From assembly GCF_010975035.1 (NCBI RefSeq), contig NZ_JAAIUV010000012.1, positions 33,002-97,001 of the forward strand: 64,000 nt of DNA, read 5' to 3'. Every line of letters starts with the position of its first letter. The stretch's first letter is position 1. The notes beneath the pieces were generated by a model, which made no database searches, was not told where the DNA came from, and worked only from the letters and a program-made list of their open reading frames with translations. This DNA is from Neobacillus thermocopriae. GTDB lineage: Bacteria; Bacillota; Bacilli; Bacillales; Cytobacillaceae. The translations under genes were made by a program, and so were the position numbers. Below, one piece after another: positions 10,173 to 18,799 of this stretch.

Positions 10173-10925
10173 TCATTTATATAAGATTTCCAATACCTTT
10201 CTTAATTCTTCAACTGAAATTTGCCCAGGAGCAGAGGAGTTTGTTGCTACTCCAAAGGAAATGGCTGATCCAAAACCACCAAATCGGCTAATTTTTCCAT
10301 AATCCCCCATCGATATGGTGATAAATGGTCTATCTGCATATTTCTCATTCATTGTATTTGCCGCTTCTAATAAAGTAATCACATCTCCTGGATGATTAGG
10401 CATGACCGCAATTTTCGAAATATCGCCATCAAGTTCCTGTGCTTTACAAAGGCGTGATATGATTTCTTCCTTTGGTGGTGTTTTTTCAAAATCATGATTA
10501 GATAATATAACAAATACCCCATTGGAATGAGCGGTATCAATTAACTTTTTTATATCCTGTTCTTCATTAAATAATTCAATATCAATGAAATCGGAAAGGC
10601 TCGTCTCGGCCACCACTTTATTAAGCTCCATATAATAACCGTTATTTATTTCCTTTTCTCCTCCTTCACGTTTACTTCTAAACGTGAAAATAATCGGGGT
10701 ACTGTGAAGAATACTGCGAATTTCGGAAAGTGCCTGTTTAACCTTTTCGATTTTCTCTACCTTTTCAAAAAAGTCAACCCGCCATTCAACCAAATCTACA
10801 TGAAGTTTTTGAATATATTCCGCTTCCAACTTCAGCTCCTTCAACGTTTTTCCGATCATCGGAACACAAATCTTTGGAGCTCCTTCACCTATGGTGAGAC
10901 CTTTTACCTTTATGATTTTCTTCAT
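10173..10925 (-). CDS. aroD: type I 3-dehydroquinate dehydratase
   Basis: Dehydrates 3-dehydroquinate to 3-dehydroshikimate through a Schiff base. The 250-residue protein has the substrate-binding EWR (47-49), TFRS (81-84), the catalytic His144 in LSNHDF and the Schiff-base Lys171 in KIAVMP, and ends with the SSAPGQ loop. Type I assignment is secure because of these residues. The start codon overlaps the aroK stop by 4 bp, so the two shikimate genes form one operon. Confidence 0.95.
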   Translation of the reverse strand: MKKIIKVKGLTIGEGAPKICVPMIGKTLKELKLEAEYIQKLHVDLVEWRVDFFEKVEKIEKVKQALSEIRSILHSTPIIFTFRSKREGGEKEINNGYYMELNKVVAETSLSDFIDIELFNEEQDIKKLIDTAHSNGVFVILSNHDFEKTPPKEEIISRLCKAQELDGDISKIAVMPNHPGDVITLLEAANTMNEKYADRPFITISMGDYGKISRFGGFGSAISFGVATNSSAPGQISVEELRKVLEILYK

Positions 10926-11458
10926 CTTTCCGTCTCACTCCATCTCATTTTATCTATTATATAATGAGCTATTTCTTCAGGAGTTTTCCCATCGGTTTGG
11001 ATTTTCAAATGATGATTGGCATAAATTACTTGACGCTTCTCAAAAAGCTCTTTCATCTCTTCTATAGACTTTCCTTGTAAGACGGGACGGCTGTCAATAA
11101 TGAGATTGACTCGCTCAAGCCAGCTTTCAAATGAAACTTCTAGAAAAATGACAAACGTGGATGATAAACAAGCAGTGCGAATTTCCTCTTGTAAAAATGC
11201 CCCACCACCTAATGAGAGAACCAGATTCTTTTCTAGCGCCAGACTAGTAATTAAACTTTTCTCCTTTTCTCTAAATACCGCTTCACCTAATTCTTTAAAA
11301 ATTTGTGAAGTAGGCATTCCCAATTCTTTTTCAATCACTTCATCCGTATCCATAAATTTTCTGCCTAATTTTTTAGCCACTAAATTTCCAACCGTGGTCT
11401 TCCCTGCACCCATGAACCCAATAAATACAATACTTTTTTCTAATCCATTAATATCCAT
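10922..11458 (-). CDS. aroK: shikimate kinase
   Basis: Phosphorylates shikimate at the 3-hydroxyl with ATP. The Walker A motif GFMGAGKT is at residues 14-21, the substrate-binding acidic pair is in MDTDE (36-40), the GGGA loop is near residue 85, and the lid arginine lies in the SRPVL region. At 178 residues it is a normal stand-alone AroK. It is the first gene of a two-gene aroK-aroD operon; other shikimate genes are not in the window. Confidence 0.93.
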   Translation of the reverse strand: MDINGLEKSIVFIGFMGAGKTTVGNLVAKKLGRKFMDTDEVIEKELGMPTSQIFKELGEAVFREKEKSLITSLALEKNLVLSLGGGAFLQEEIRTACLSSTFVIFLEVSFESWLERVNLIIDSRPVLQGKSIEEMKELFEKRQVIYANHHLKIQTDGKTPEEIAHYIIDKMRWSETER

Positions 11459-11499
11459 AAATACAACCCCTAAATAAAACCTTTATTTGAGTTTATTCG

Positions 11500-11518
11500 T
11501 TGTCAAACTTCTTGACAA
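11500..11518. promoter_or_regulatory. palindromic operator-like site and promoter for aroK-aroD
   Basis: TTGTCAA and TTGACAA are perfect inverted arms around a 5-bp spacer. On the minus strand the far arm supplies TTGTCA, a reasonable -35, with TAAACT 17 bp downstream as a modest -10. An operator overlapping the -35 suggests repression by an unknown factor. Confidence 0.4.
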
Positions 11519-11560
11519 GACAAAAAATGACGATTTTTAACAAATAATGCCTGACATCAA

Positions 11561-11584
11561 AAAGAGACCCCCTCTGGAGTCTCC
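11561..11584 (-). terminator. terminator of the app operon
   Basis: Directly after the last permease gene the minus strand can form GAGAC...GTCTC with further inner C-G pairs, followed by TTTTT. It closes the app operon and separates it from aroK. Confidence 0.7.
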
Positions 11585-11588
11585 AAAT

Positions 11589-12491
11589 TTATTGTTTCAT
11601 TTTTGGATCGAGCACGTCGCGCAATCCGTCTCCCATTAAGTTGAAGCCAAGTACGGTGAGCATGATGGCCATACCTGGGAAGAATAATGTCCATGGTGCT
11701 TGAGTAATGTAGTTTTTGGAATCTGCTAGCATTTTTCCCCATTCCGGTTCTGGCGGTTGGGCTCCCAATCCTAGAAAACCAAGTGCTGCTGCCTCAATGA
11801 TAGCTGTAGCAATTGCTAGTGTTGCTTGTACAATGACCGGGGAAATACTGTTAGGCAAAATGTGTCGGAAAAGGATTCGTGTATCCCTCATCCCTATGGC
11901 TTTAGCTGACATAATGTACTCTTCCTGTTTGATACTCAGAACCTTCGAGCGAACTAATCGGCCAAAGTTGGGAACGTTAATCACTGCAATCGCTATCAAT
12001 GCATTCCTTAATGATGGACCAAGGATGGATACGACGGCGATTGCTAATAGAATACTTGGAAAAGCAAGCATGATATCAAAAATACGCGAGATAATGGCGT
12101 CTATCCAGCGTCCATAATAACCTGCCACAATGCCAAGCAACGTTCCAATCACCACGGAACCTAAGACAGAAAAGAAGCCAACCCATAAAGAAATCCTAGC
12201 GCCGTAGAGAATCCTTGAAAAGATGTCACGGCCAAAATCATCTGTACCAAACCAATGTTTGCTTGAAGGCGGCTGCATTCGATCAGTCAAGACTTGCTCC
12301 TTAAAGCCATATGGTGCCACCCACGGAGCAATAATGGCAATAATGATAAAAAAGAGTACAATAGTTAAGCCCGCTAAAGCTAATTTATTTTTATAAAACG
12401 ATTGCCATGCTTCTTTCCATGGAGGTGTCAGCTTTTCCTCAACAGCTTGCATTGTGATTTCTGCTGATGTATTTTTAGCAAGTTCAGCCAC
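11589..12491 (-). CDS. appC: oligopeptide ABC transporter permease (DppC/OppC type)
   Basis: Inner-membrane permease pairing with the neighbouring AppB protein. The 300-residue protein has a cytoplasmic N-terminus, a first helix near residues 38-60, the OppC-type N-terminal segment with FGTDDFGRDIFSR, and a BPD_transp_1 domain with the EAA loop EAAALGFLGLGAQPPEPEWG facing the ATPases. The order of the five genes (ATPase, ATPase, binding protein, permease B, permease C) matches appDFABC of B. subtilis. The substrate is presumably an oligopeptide; dipeptide or nickel cannot be excluded from sequence. Confidence 0.85.
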   Translation of the reverse strand: MAELAKNTSAEITMQAVEEKLTPPWKEAWQSFYKNKLALAGLTIVLFFIIIAIIAPWVAPYGFKEQVLTDRMQPPSSKHWFGTDDFGRDIFSRILYGARISLWVGFFSVLGSVVIGTLLGIVAGYYGRWIDAIISRIFDIMLAFPSILLAIAVVSILGPSLRNALIAIAVINVPNFGRLVRSKVLSIKQEEYIMSAKAIGMRDTRILFRHILPNSISPVIVQATLAIATAIIEAAALGFLGLGAQPPEPEWGKMLADSKNYITQAPWTLFFPGMAIMLTVLGFNLMGDGLRDVLDPKMKQ

Positions 12492-12503
12492 ATTTAATCC
12501 CTC

Positions 12504-13511
12504 CTATTTGTTGTATTTAATACGCGGATCAATGAAGACATATAACAAGTCGACCAATAAATTGATCAACACGAAAATTGTGGCGATGATTAAGATTCCT
12601 GACTGAATGACTGGGTAATCACGATAAGCAATTGCATCATATAAATATCGTCCAATCCCTGGCCAGCCAAAAATCGTTTCTGTTAAAATCGCTCCCCCCA
12701 AAAGAAGCCCTGTTTGCAAACCAATCACCGTAAGGACAGGTATAACAGCATTTTTTAAAGAATGCTTGTACACAACCCAGAACATGCTTAACCCTTTAGC
12801 TCTCGCTGTGCGGACGTAATCAGATTTCATCACTTCAAGCATGGTCGCACGGGTCATCCGCGCAATGATCGCCATTGGGATAGTAGCAAGAGCCATACTT
12901 GGTAAAATTAAATGCTGCACCACGGTCCAAAATTGATCTGTTCTTCCTTGAAGCAATGTATCTATTAAATATAAGTTGGTGATGGACGTTACAGGATCTC
13001 TGACGTTCTCGCGACCTGTCGTTGGTAGCCAGCCAAGCTCAATAGAAAAAACCCACTGCTCCATCAAACCAAGCCAGAAAATTGGCATGGAAACCCCAAT
13101 AAGTGCAAAAACCATTGCTGCATAATCAAACCAAGATTTGGAGAACCAGGCACTGATTATTCCTGCATTGACCCCAACAATTACCGCAATGATCATTGCG
13201 ACTAATGTAAGTTCAAATGTTGCCCCTAAATACGGCCAAATCTCTTCATTAATCGGTCCTCTTGTCCTTAATGAGGTTCCTAAATCCCCTTGGAAAAGCT
13301 GACCAAGATAATCAAAATATTGTATGTACCAAGGCCTGTCCAAACCTAATTCCTTTGTCAATGTGGCAATCGCTTCGGCAGTTGCTCTCTGACCAAGAAT
13401 AACCTGTGCCGGGTTTCCCGGAATGGCATGAATAATCGCAAAAACTACAAGGGTCATTCCAAAAAGTACTGGTATTAAAGAAAGGACACGGCGAATCGTA
13501 TATGTTAACAA
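12504..13511 (-). CDS. appB: oligopeptide ABC transporter permease (DppB/OppB type)
   Basis: First permease subunit, 335 residues. It starts with the OppB signature MLTYTIRRVLSLIPVLFGM and the RGP segment near residue 85, has about six membrane helices, and near the C-terminus the EAA loop (TETIFGWPGIGRYLYDAI). It is separated from appC by 12 bp and from the binding-protein gene by 94 bp, which contain a strong hairpin that may reduce permease expression relative to the binding protein. Confidence 0.87.
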   Translation of the reverse strand: MLTYTIRRVLSLIPVLFGMTLVVFAIIHAIPGNPAQVILGQRATAEAIATLTKELGLDRPWYIQYFDYLGQLFQGDLGTSLRTRGPINEEIWPYLGATFELTLVAMIIAVIVGVNAGIISAWFSKSWFDYAAMVFALIGVSMPIFWLGLMEQWVFSIELGWLPTTGRENVRDPVTSITNLYLIDTLLQGRTDQFWTVVQHLILPSMALATIPMAIIARMTRATMLEVMKSDYVRTARAKGLSMFWVVYKHSLKNAVIPVLTVIGLQTGLLLGGAILTETIFGWPGIGRYLYDAIAYRDYPVIQSGILIIATIFVLINLLVDLLYVFIDPRIKYNK

Positions 13512-13567
13512 TTGTTTTCACCTACCTCTTTTTCTTTAAGAAAATACTAAGAATATGTTTTGTTAAC

Positions 13568-13593
13568 AAAAGGGGAGGAACAGCTCCCTCCCC
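13568..13593 (-). terminator. intercistronic hairpin after the binding-protein gene
   Basis: On the minus strand GGGGAGG pairs with CCTCCCC across an 8-nt loop and is followed by TTTTG. In binding-protein operons such a hairpin usually lets only part of transcription continue and protects the upstream mRNA, giving excess binding protein over permease. Confidence 0.6.
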
Positions 13594-13605
13594 TTCCAGA
13601 AAAGA

Positions 13606-15222
13606 TTATTTAAATTCAACTTTTGTTAATGCTTCTGAGCCAGTTGGATGTGGCAAGTAGTTCACAACATCTTTTGATGCAGCCAATAATGGAGTGGAGT
13701 GAACAAGCGGAACCCACGGCGCATCTTCTTTAATAATTTCTTGTGCTTTCTTGTACAGCTCATTACGTTTTGCTTGATCTGTTTCTGTCTGAGCGGCAAT
13801 CAATACTTCATGAAGCTCGTCATTGCTGTAATGAGTATAGTTGTTACTTCCAATACTATCTTTATCAAGCAATGTATATAAGAAGTTGTCCGCGTCCCCG
13901 TTATCTCCGGTCCATCCAAGCATGAACATATCAAACTCGCCCTTTGTTGCCTTTTCTAAATATGTGGCCCAGTCAACAGATTGAATTTTCGCTTTAATGC
14001 CAATTTTGCTCAAGCTTTCTTGAATGACTTCAGCCACTTTTTGTGCTTCAGGCATGTATGGACGTGCTACCGGCATAGCCCATAAGTCAATTTCAAAACC
14101 ATTTTCATAACCGGCTTCTTTCAATAAAGCTTTTGCTTTTTCAAGATCATATGGATAATCTTCAATCGCATCATTATACCCTTCAATTGAAGGAGGCATT
14201 GGATTCACAGCGGCTTCCGCCTTACCACCATAGAATGCGTCAATAATCGCTTTTTTGTCCACTGCATGATTGATCGCTTGACGAACAAGCTTATTATCCA
14301 ATGGCTTACGAGTAGTTGTTAAACCAATATATCCAACATTCATGGATGGACGTTCGATTACTTGAAGATTCGGGTTGGATTTAACCGTTTCCTCATCAGA
14401 GTTATTTAATCCATCCATTACATCAATTTCACCATTTGCAAGTGCATTAAGACGAGCAGTGTTTTCAGGAATAACTCGGAAAATAATTTTATTTAGCTTT
14501 GGTAAGCCTTCTTTCCAATAATCAGGGTTCTTTTCAAGTGTGATTGTATCGTTTTGTTTCCACTCTACGAATTTAAAAGGACCTGTTCCAACCGGATGGC
14601 TTCTAAAATCGTCTCCATATTTTTCAACCGCCGAAGGGCTGGCAATACCGAATGGAGACATGGCTAAGTTTTTAAGGAATGGAGCCTGTGGTCTTTTTAA
14701 TACAAATTGGACAGTATGTTCATCCACTGCTTTTACTTCTTTAATTACATGGCCTTCATCATTCTTATAGCCGCCAAACATAGAATAGTAAGGGAATTTC
14801 TCATCATTTCCGTTCATCCAGCGGTTAAAGTTGAAGACAACTGCATCGGCATTAAAATCAGTGCCATCATGGAATTTAACCCCTTTACGAAGGTGGAATG
14901 TATATGTCAAACCATCCTCCGAAACTTCCCACTTTTCAGCTAGTCCAGGATTAATCGTTGTATCTTGGTCACCATACTCAACAAGTGTTTCAAAAATGTT
15001 TTCTGTAACTTTAAATGCTTCCCCTTCAGTAGTGGTAATAGGGTCAAGGGAAGTGGAGTCTCCACCGCGACCATAAACAAGAGTATCTTTTTTGGATTGG
15101 CTACCATTAGCAGATTTACCACCGGTTTTTTCATTCGATTTGCTGCTGCAGCCAACAAGGAACATGCTGATGGCTAATAAAGAGATCAACAGCCATTTAA
15201 AGGTCTTATTCTTCGTGTTCAT
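13606..15222 (-). CDS. appA: oligopeptide-binding lipoprotein of ABC transporter
   Basis: Extracellular solute-binding protein, family 5 (SBP_bac_5), 538 residues. A type II signal peptide (basic MNTKNKTFK, hydrophobic segment, lipobox FLVGC with Cys25) anchors it to the membrane. The characteristic segment PGLAEKWEVSEDGLTYTF followed by LRKGVKFHDG is clear, and the C-terminal lobe carries the FDMFMLGWTGD segment. The TTG-free ATG start has a GGGGG ribosome site. Family 5 proteins bind peptides, nickel or opines; the operon order suggests oligopeptides. Confidence 0.85.
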   Translation of the reverse strand: MNTKNKTFKWLLISLLAISMFLVGCSSKSNEKTGGKSANGSQSKKDTLVYGRGGDSTSLDPITTTEGEAFKVTENIFETLVEYGDQDTTINPGLAEKWEVSEDGLTYTFHLRKGVKFHDGTDFNADAVVFNFNRWMNGNDEKFPYYSMFGGYKNDEGHVIKEVKAVDEHTVQFVLKRPQAPFLKNLAMSPFGIASPSAVEKYGDDFRSHPVGTGPFKFVEWKQNDTITLEKNPDYWKEGLPKLNKIIFRVIPENTARLNALANGEIDVMDGLNNSDEETVKSNPNLQVIERPSMNVGYIGLTTTRKPLDNKLVRQAINHAVDKKAIIDAFYGGKAEAAVNPMPPSIEGYNDAIEDYPYDLEKAKALLKEAGYENGFEIDLWAMPVARPYMPEAQKVAEVIQESLSKIGIKAKIQSVDWATYLEKATKGEFDMFMLGWTGDNGDADNFLYTLLDKDSIGSNNYTHYSNDELHEVLIAAQTETDQAKRNELYKKAQEIIKEDAPWVPLVHSTPLLAASKDVVNYLPHPTGSEALTKVEFK

Positions 15223-15267
15223 TTCTTACCCCCTGCAAACTATATTTTTTATCATAAATGTCGCCTC

Positions 15268-16236
15268 TCATTTGTTATATAAATGACAGGCAACATAATG
15301 ACCATTTAGATTGTGTTCTTCTGGTCTAGTTGTTTTGCAGATATCCATGCACTCAGTGCATCTTGTATGGAAAGCACAACCTGAAGGCGGATTGGCCGGG
15401 CTTGGCAGTTCGCCTTCTATTAAAATAGTTTGCTTCTTCAAATCTGGGTCCGGAATCGGGACAGCAGATAGAAGCGCTTTCGTATATGGATGTTTCGGAT
15501 TTTCATAGAGTTCTTCGCAATCAGCCAACTCTATTAATCTTCCTAAATACATAACCCCAACACGGTCACTGATATGGCGAACGACGCCCAGATCATGAGC
15601 GATAAATATGTAGGTAAGGTTAAACTCCTTTTGGATGTCCTTCATCAAATTGAGAACCTGTGCTTGAATAGAAACATCAAGTGCTGATACAGGTTCATCG
15701 GCAATAATTAGCTTAGGTTTGGTCATTAATGCTCTAGCAATGCCAATCCGCTGTCGCTGCCCACCACTAAATTGGTGAGGATACCGCTTAGCGTGATAAC
15801 TACTTAAACCTACTACTTCAAGCATTTCCTTAACCCGTTTTTTCCGCTCCTCTTTCGACCCTATTCCATGAACAATTAGTGGTTCTTCTAGTATTTGCTC
15901 AACCGAATGCCTCGGGTTCAAGGAAGCATATGGGTCTTGGAATACCATCTGAATATCTCGTCGAACCCTTCTTAATTCCGACTTGGACATTTTTGTAATC
16001 TCTTTATCTTCAAAAATAATTCTACCGTCACTCGCCTCTATTAAACGCATTAGCAGACGGCCAGTGGTAGATTTACCGCATCCAGATTCACCAACAATCC
16101 CCAATGTTTCGCCCTTTTTTACATAAAAAGAGACATCATCAACCGCTTTGACTTCCCCCTGTTTTCTACCTAAAAGTCCGCCTGTGATAGGAAAGTATTT
16201 TTTTAGTCCTTTTACCTCAAGAAGTAACTCTGACAT
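15268..16236 (-). CDS. appF: oligopeptide ABC transporter ATP-binding protein (OppF/AppF type)
   Basis: ATPase subunit, 322 residues. Walker A GESGCGKS, Q-loop VFQDPYASLNPR, signature SGGQRQR and Walker B LIIADEPVSALD are all present. After the ATPase core comes the C-terminal oligo_HPY domain with the clustered cysteines (CAFHTRC, CMDIC) found in Opp/Dpp ATPases. I set the start at ATG 16236, preceded by GGAGGGGAG; the long upstream extension overlaps appD and is not used. It overlaps appD by 20 bp. Confidence 0.87.
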   Translation of the reverse strand: MSELLLEVKGLKKYFPITGGLLGRKQGEVKAVDDVSFYVKKGETLGIVGESGCGKSTTGRLLMRLIEASDGRIIFEDKEITKMSKSELRRVRRDIQMVFQDPYASLNPRHSVEQILEEPLIVHGIGSKEERKKRVKEMLEVVGLSSYHAKRYPHQFSGGQRQRIGIARALMTKPKLIIADEPVSALDVSIQAQVLNLMKDIQKEFNLTYIFIAHDLGVVRHISDRVGVMYLGRLIELADCEELYENPKHPYTKALLSAVPIPDPDLKKQTILIEGELPSPANPPSGCAFHTRCTECMDICKTTRPEEHNLNGHYVACHLYNK

Positions 16237-17236
16237 GCTCGTCACTCCCCTCCTTAATTGTATGTAGGAAACAGCGCACTTCATGTCCATCATTTTCCGT
16301 TTGATGGAGAATAGGGGACTCGTGACGGCACTTTTCAAAAGCATCCGCACATCTGGCAGCAAAACGGCACCCTTTGATAACAGACCCTGGTACCGGAACC
16401 GTCCCTGGTATACTGTAAAGGCGGTCTTTTTTCCCTCTTAAGTCTGGAACTGATTTCAACAATCCTCTCGTGTAAGGATGCTGCGGGTCTTTTAATATCT
16501 TTCGTACATCCCCCTGCTCGACGATTTGTCCAGCATACATTACAATTACTCGCTCACAAATTTCCGCAACAACCCCCAAATCATGAGTGATAAGGATGAT
16601 AGATGTATTCGTTTTTTGGTTTAAGTCTTTCATTAATGCAAGAATTTGGGCTTGAATTGTAACATCAAGGGCTGTAGTCGGTTCGTCCGCGATTAACACT
16701 CTAGGATTACACGCCATTGCCATGGCAATCATAACCCGCTGCCTCATTCCTCCTGATAACTGGTGAGGATGCTCTATTAAAATCCCTTCCGCTCTCGGAA
16801 TCCCGACCAGCTTCAGCAATTCTACACTTCTTGCTTTCGCCTCTGCCTTAGAGAGGTTCGTATGTAATCGGATCGCTTCCATCAACTGATTTCCTATAGT
16901 AAATAACGGATTTAAAGAGGTCATCGGTTCTTGGAAAATCATTGAAATCTGGTTTCCCCGGATTTTCCGCCATTCTTTTTCAGAAATATTGGTTAAATTC
17001 TTTCCATTAAAGATAATTTCGCCTTTTTCAATTTTTCCCGGTGGTGAGGGAATCAGTCCCATCGATGCGAGGGAAGTGACACTCTTTCCGCTACCAGATT
17101 CCCCGACTATTCCAAGAATCTCTCCTTCTTTTAATTCAAAACTTACTCCGTCAACTGCCGTTACCAACTTCTTTCCGGATTGAAACGAAATCTTTAAGTC
17201 ATTTATTCGAAGAATTGGTTCTTTACTCACATTCAC
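16217..17236 (-). CDS. appD: oligopeptide ABC transporter ATP-binding protein (OppD/AppD type)
   Basis: First gene of the app operon, 339 residues. Walker [10 protein letters not shown]-loop [11 protein letters not shown], signature LSGGMRQRV, Walker [13 protein letters not shown] and the H-loop THDLGVV are intact. A C-terminal oligo_HPY domain with CRFAARC and CRHESP follows. It pairs with AppF to energise uptake. Upstream, TTGACA at 17332-17337 (minus strand) is a possible -35, with a CodY-like half-site AATTTTCGATAAAA beside it, so nutrient control is plausible but weakly supported. Confidence 0.87.
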   Translation of the reverse strand: MNVSKEPILRINDLKISFQSGKKLVTAVDGVSFELKEGEILGIVGESGSGKSVTSLASMGLIPSPPGKIEKGEIIFNGKNLTNISEKEWRKIRGNQISMIFQEPMTSLNPLFTIGNQLMEAIRLHTNLSKAEAKARSVELLKLVGIPRAEGILIEHPHQLSGGMRQRVMIAMAMACNPRVLIADEPTTALDVTIQAQILALMKDLNQKTNTSIILITHDLGVVAEICERVIVMYAGQIVEQGDVRKILKDPQHPYTRGLLKSVPDLRGKKDRLYSIPGTVPVPGSVIKGCRFAARCADAFEKCRHESPILHQTENDGHEVRCFLHTIKEGSDEHVRVTS

Positions 17237-17352
17237 ACCTGCCTGAAATTAATTTATAATTCAAAAATATAACAATATAGTAAATTTATATATAATCAGA
17301 TTATTTTTATTTTTACTTTTTTATCGAAAATTGTCAATAATGAATTTTTAAA

Positions 17353-17415
17353 AATTTAAAAAATTGGGTATTTTCATTAGAACAGTAAAACGTTAAAGCA
17401 CTAATGAAAATACCC
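17353..17415 (-). terminator. terminator of the MerR regulator gene
   Basis: GGGTATTTTCATTAG and CTAATGAAAATACCC are perfect 15-bp arms separated by 20 nt; on the minus strand the stem is followed by a run of T. It isolates the regulator gene from the app operon. Confidence 0.7.
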
Positions 17416-17459
17416 TCAAAAAGAGATTATATTATTTTAAGAAAAGTTTTTATGAAATA

Positions 17460-18224
17460 TTATTGTTTTATTCCCGTATATACAAGAATAGCCTCTCTTA
17501 AAAATTCCGCAGTACCTGGCTGTTCTTTATCATAGTAGGCTTTGAATCTTTCATCGTCTACATACATTTGAGCTAAACCAGCATGGGCTTCTTTGCTATA
17601 TTCAGGCCAAAAATACATAAGCCATTTTTTATGCAGATCGGCTGCCTTTTGAGCGAGCTCTCCTTTAGGATCACCCGTTTTAAATGCTTCAGCCAATGTC
17701 TGAGTAACTTGTTTTTCCAAGTGAGTTACCTCTTCATATTGCTCTTTTGTCATATTTCGGAATTTCTCATTAGATTTTTCTACCACTTCTTCCCCATACT
17801 TTTCTCGAATTTCTTTTCCATATTTCTTTTCGTTTTCTTCAAGCATTTTATTCTTAAAGCCTTCAAACTTTTCTTTATCCGACATGTGAATTCTCCCTTC
17901 TTTTGCAGCGATTGTCTTTTTGACATTCGCAATTAATAAATCTAATTGTTTTCGTTTTTCGAGGAGCTTTTTCAGATGTTCTTCCAGTGCTTTAGCACCA
18001 TCAAAGGAAGGGTCTGTCATGATCGACTTAATATCATCCAAACAAACACCTAATTCTCGATAAAATAGAATTTGCTGCAAACGGTCCACTTCCCTTTGAC
18101 CATAAATCCGATATCCTGAAGAATTGATTCTTGCCGGCTTAAGAATACCAATTTCATCATAATATCGAATGGTTCTCGTACTAATACCCGCTAAATTTGC
18201 AAGCTTCTGCACTGTATACTCCAT
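17460..18224 (-). CDS. MerR-family regulator with TipAS-like effector domain (Mta-like)
   Basis: Transcription regulator. The N-terminal MerR winged helix (YTVQKLANLAGISTRTIRYY, residues 3-22) binds DNA; a coiled-coil dimerisation helix spans about 75-110; the C-terminal half resembles the antibiotic-binding TipAS domain with the YFWPEYSKEAHAGL and YVDDERFKAYYD segments. The overall plan and length (254) match B. subtilis Mta, which activates multidrug transporters, and Streptomyces TipAL. The second of two adjacent ATGs is best spaced from AGGAGG. Targets are unknown; no efflux pump is adjacent. Confidence 0.8.
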   Translation of the reverse strand: MEYTVQKLANLAGISTRTIRYYDEIGILKPARINSSGYRIYGQREVDRLQQILFYRELGVCLDDIKSIMTDPSFDGAKALEEHLKKLLEKRKQLDLLIANVKKTIAAKEGRIHMSDKEKFEGFKNKMLEENEKKYGKEIREKYGEEVVEKSNEKFRNMTKEQYEEVTHLEKQVTQTLAEAFKTGDPKGELAQKAADLHKKWLMYFWPEYSKEAHAGLAQMYVDDERFKAYYDKEQPGTAEFLREAILVYTGIKQ

Positions 18225-18248
18225 CATTTCACCTCCTCTTAAGTACAC

Positions 18249-18799
18249 AATACACCTTTACGCAACGTTAAGGTCAATTAAAAATTAGCCCATTTTATTG
18301 ATTTTTTTTCAAAAAATTAAGAAGGGAACTTCACAAGCGTAATGGAAAAATTAATCCATTCATTTTGTTTCTTTACAGTATTTGTAATTCTCTTTGACCA
18401 AATTATTTATATTAAAGTGGGGAAACACTAAATGAAATAGCTAGATGAAATGATACGATCCAATTGTGAAACAATGCCGGAAGTATTCTTACAGAAATTA
18501 GTTTTTGCACTAACAACAATTATTAAATAAGAAGAAAGCGGTTATGAAACGATATAAAGTAGTACACTCTCATCTTGTTTTCTTAATATAGTAATTATTA
18601 GTTGTTATTACATATTTATTCCATATATAAAAATCATAAATTCACTATTTTCAATGTAGACACCATAATTAACTAAATATAAACGGAATTATCAATTTTT
18701 CCAATATTGGTTTTTATTAATAATTCATTGACGATTCAAATGTTTTTAAATTAAGATAATTATACCCAAATAACATTCATCTTCAGGGGGAATACAAAA
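18249..18799 (+). other. gene-poor interval before the POT transporter, with a possible gene remnant
   Basis: About 550 bp of AT-rich sequence without a convincing gene. A short open frame at 18474-18530 reads MPEVFLQKLVFALTTIIK then stop, in frame with MIRSNCET upstream. It vaguely recalls the C-terminal part of tagaturonate reductase (UxaB) proteins, but is too short to assign. A weak -35 TTGACG near 18727 may serve the downstream transporter. Confidence 0.3.

Noticed and set aside
11557..11742. 61-codon minus-strand ORF at the end of appC
   Set aside because: Shadow frame of appC running over its terminator.
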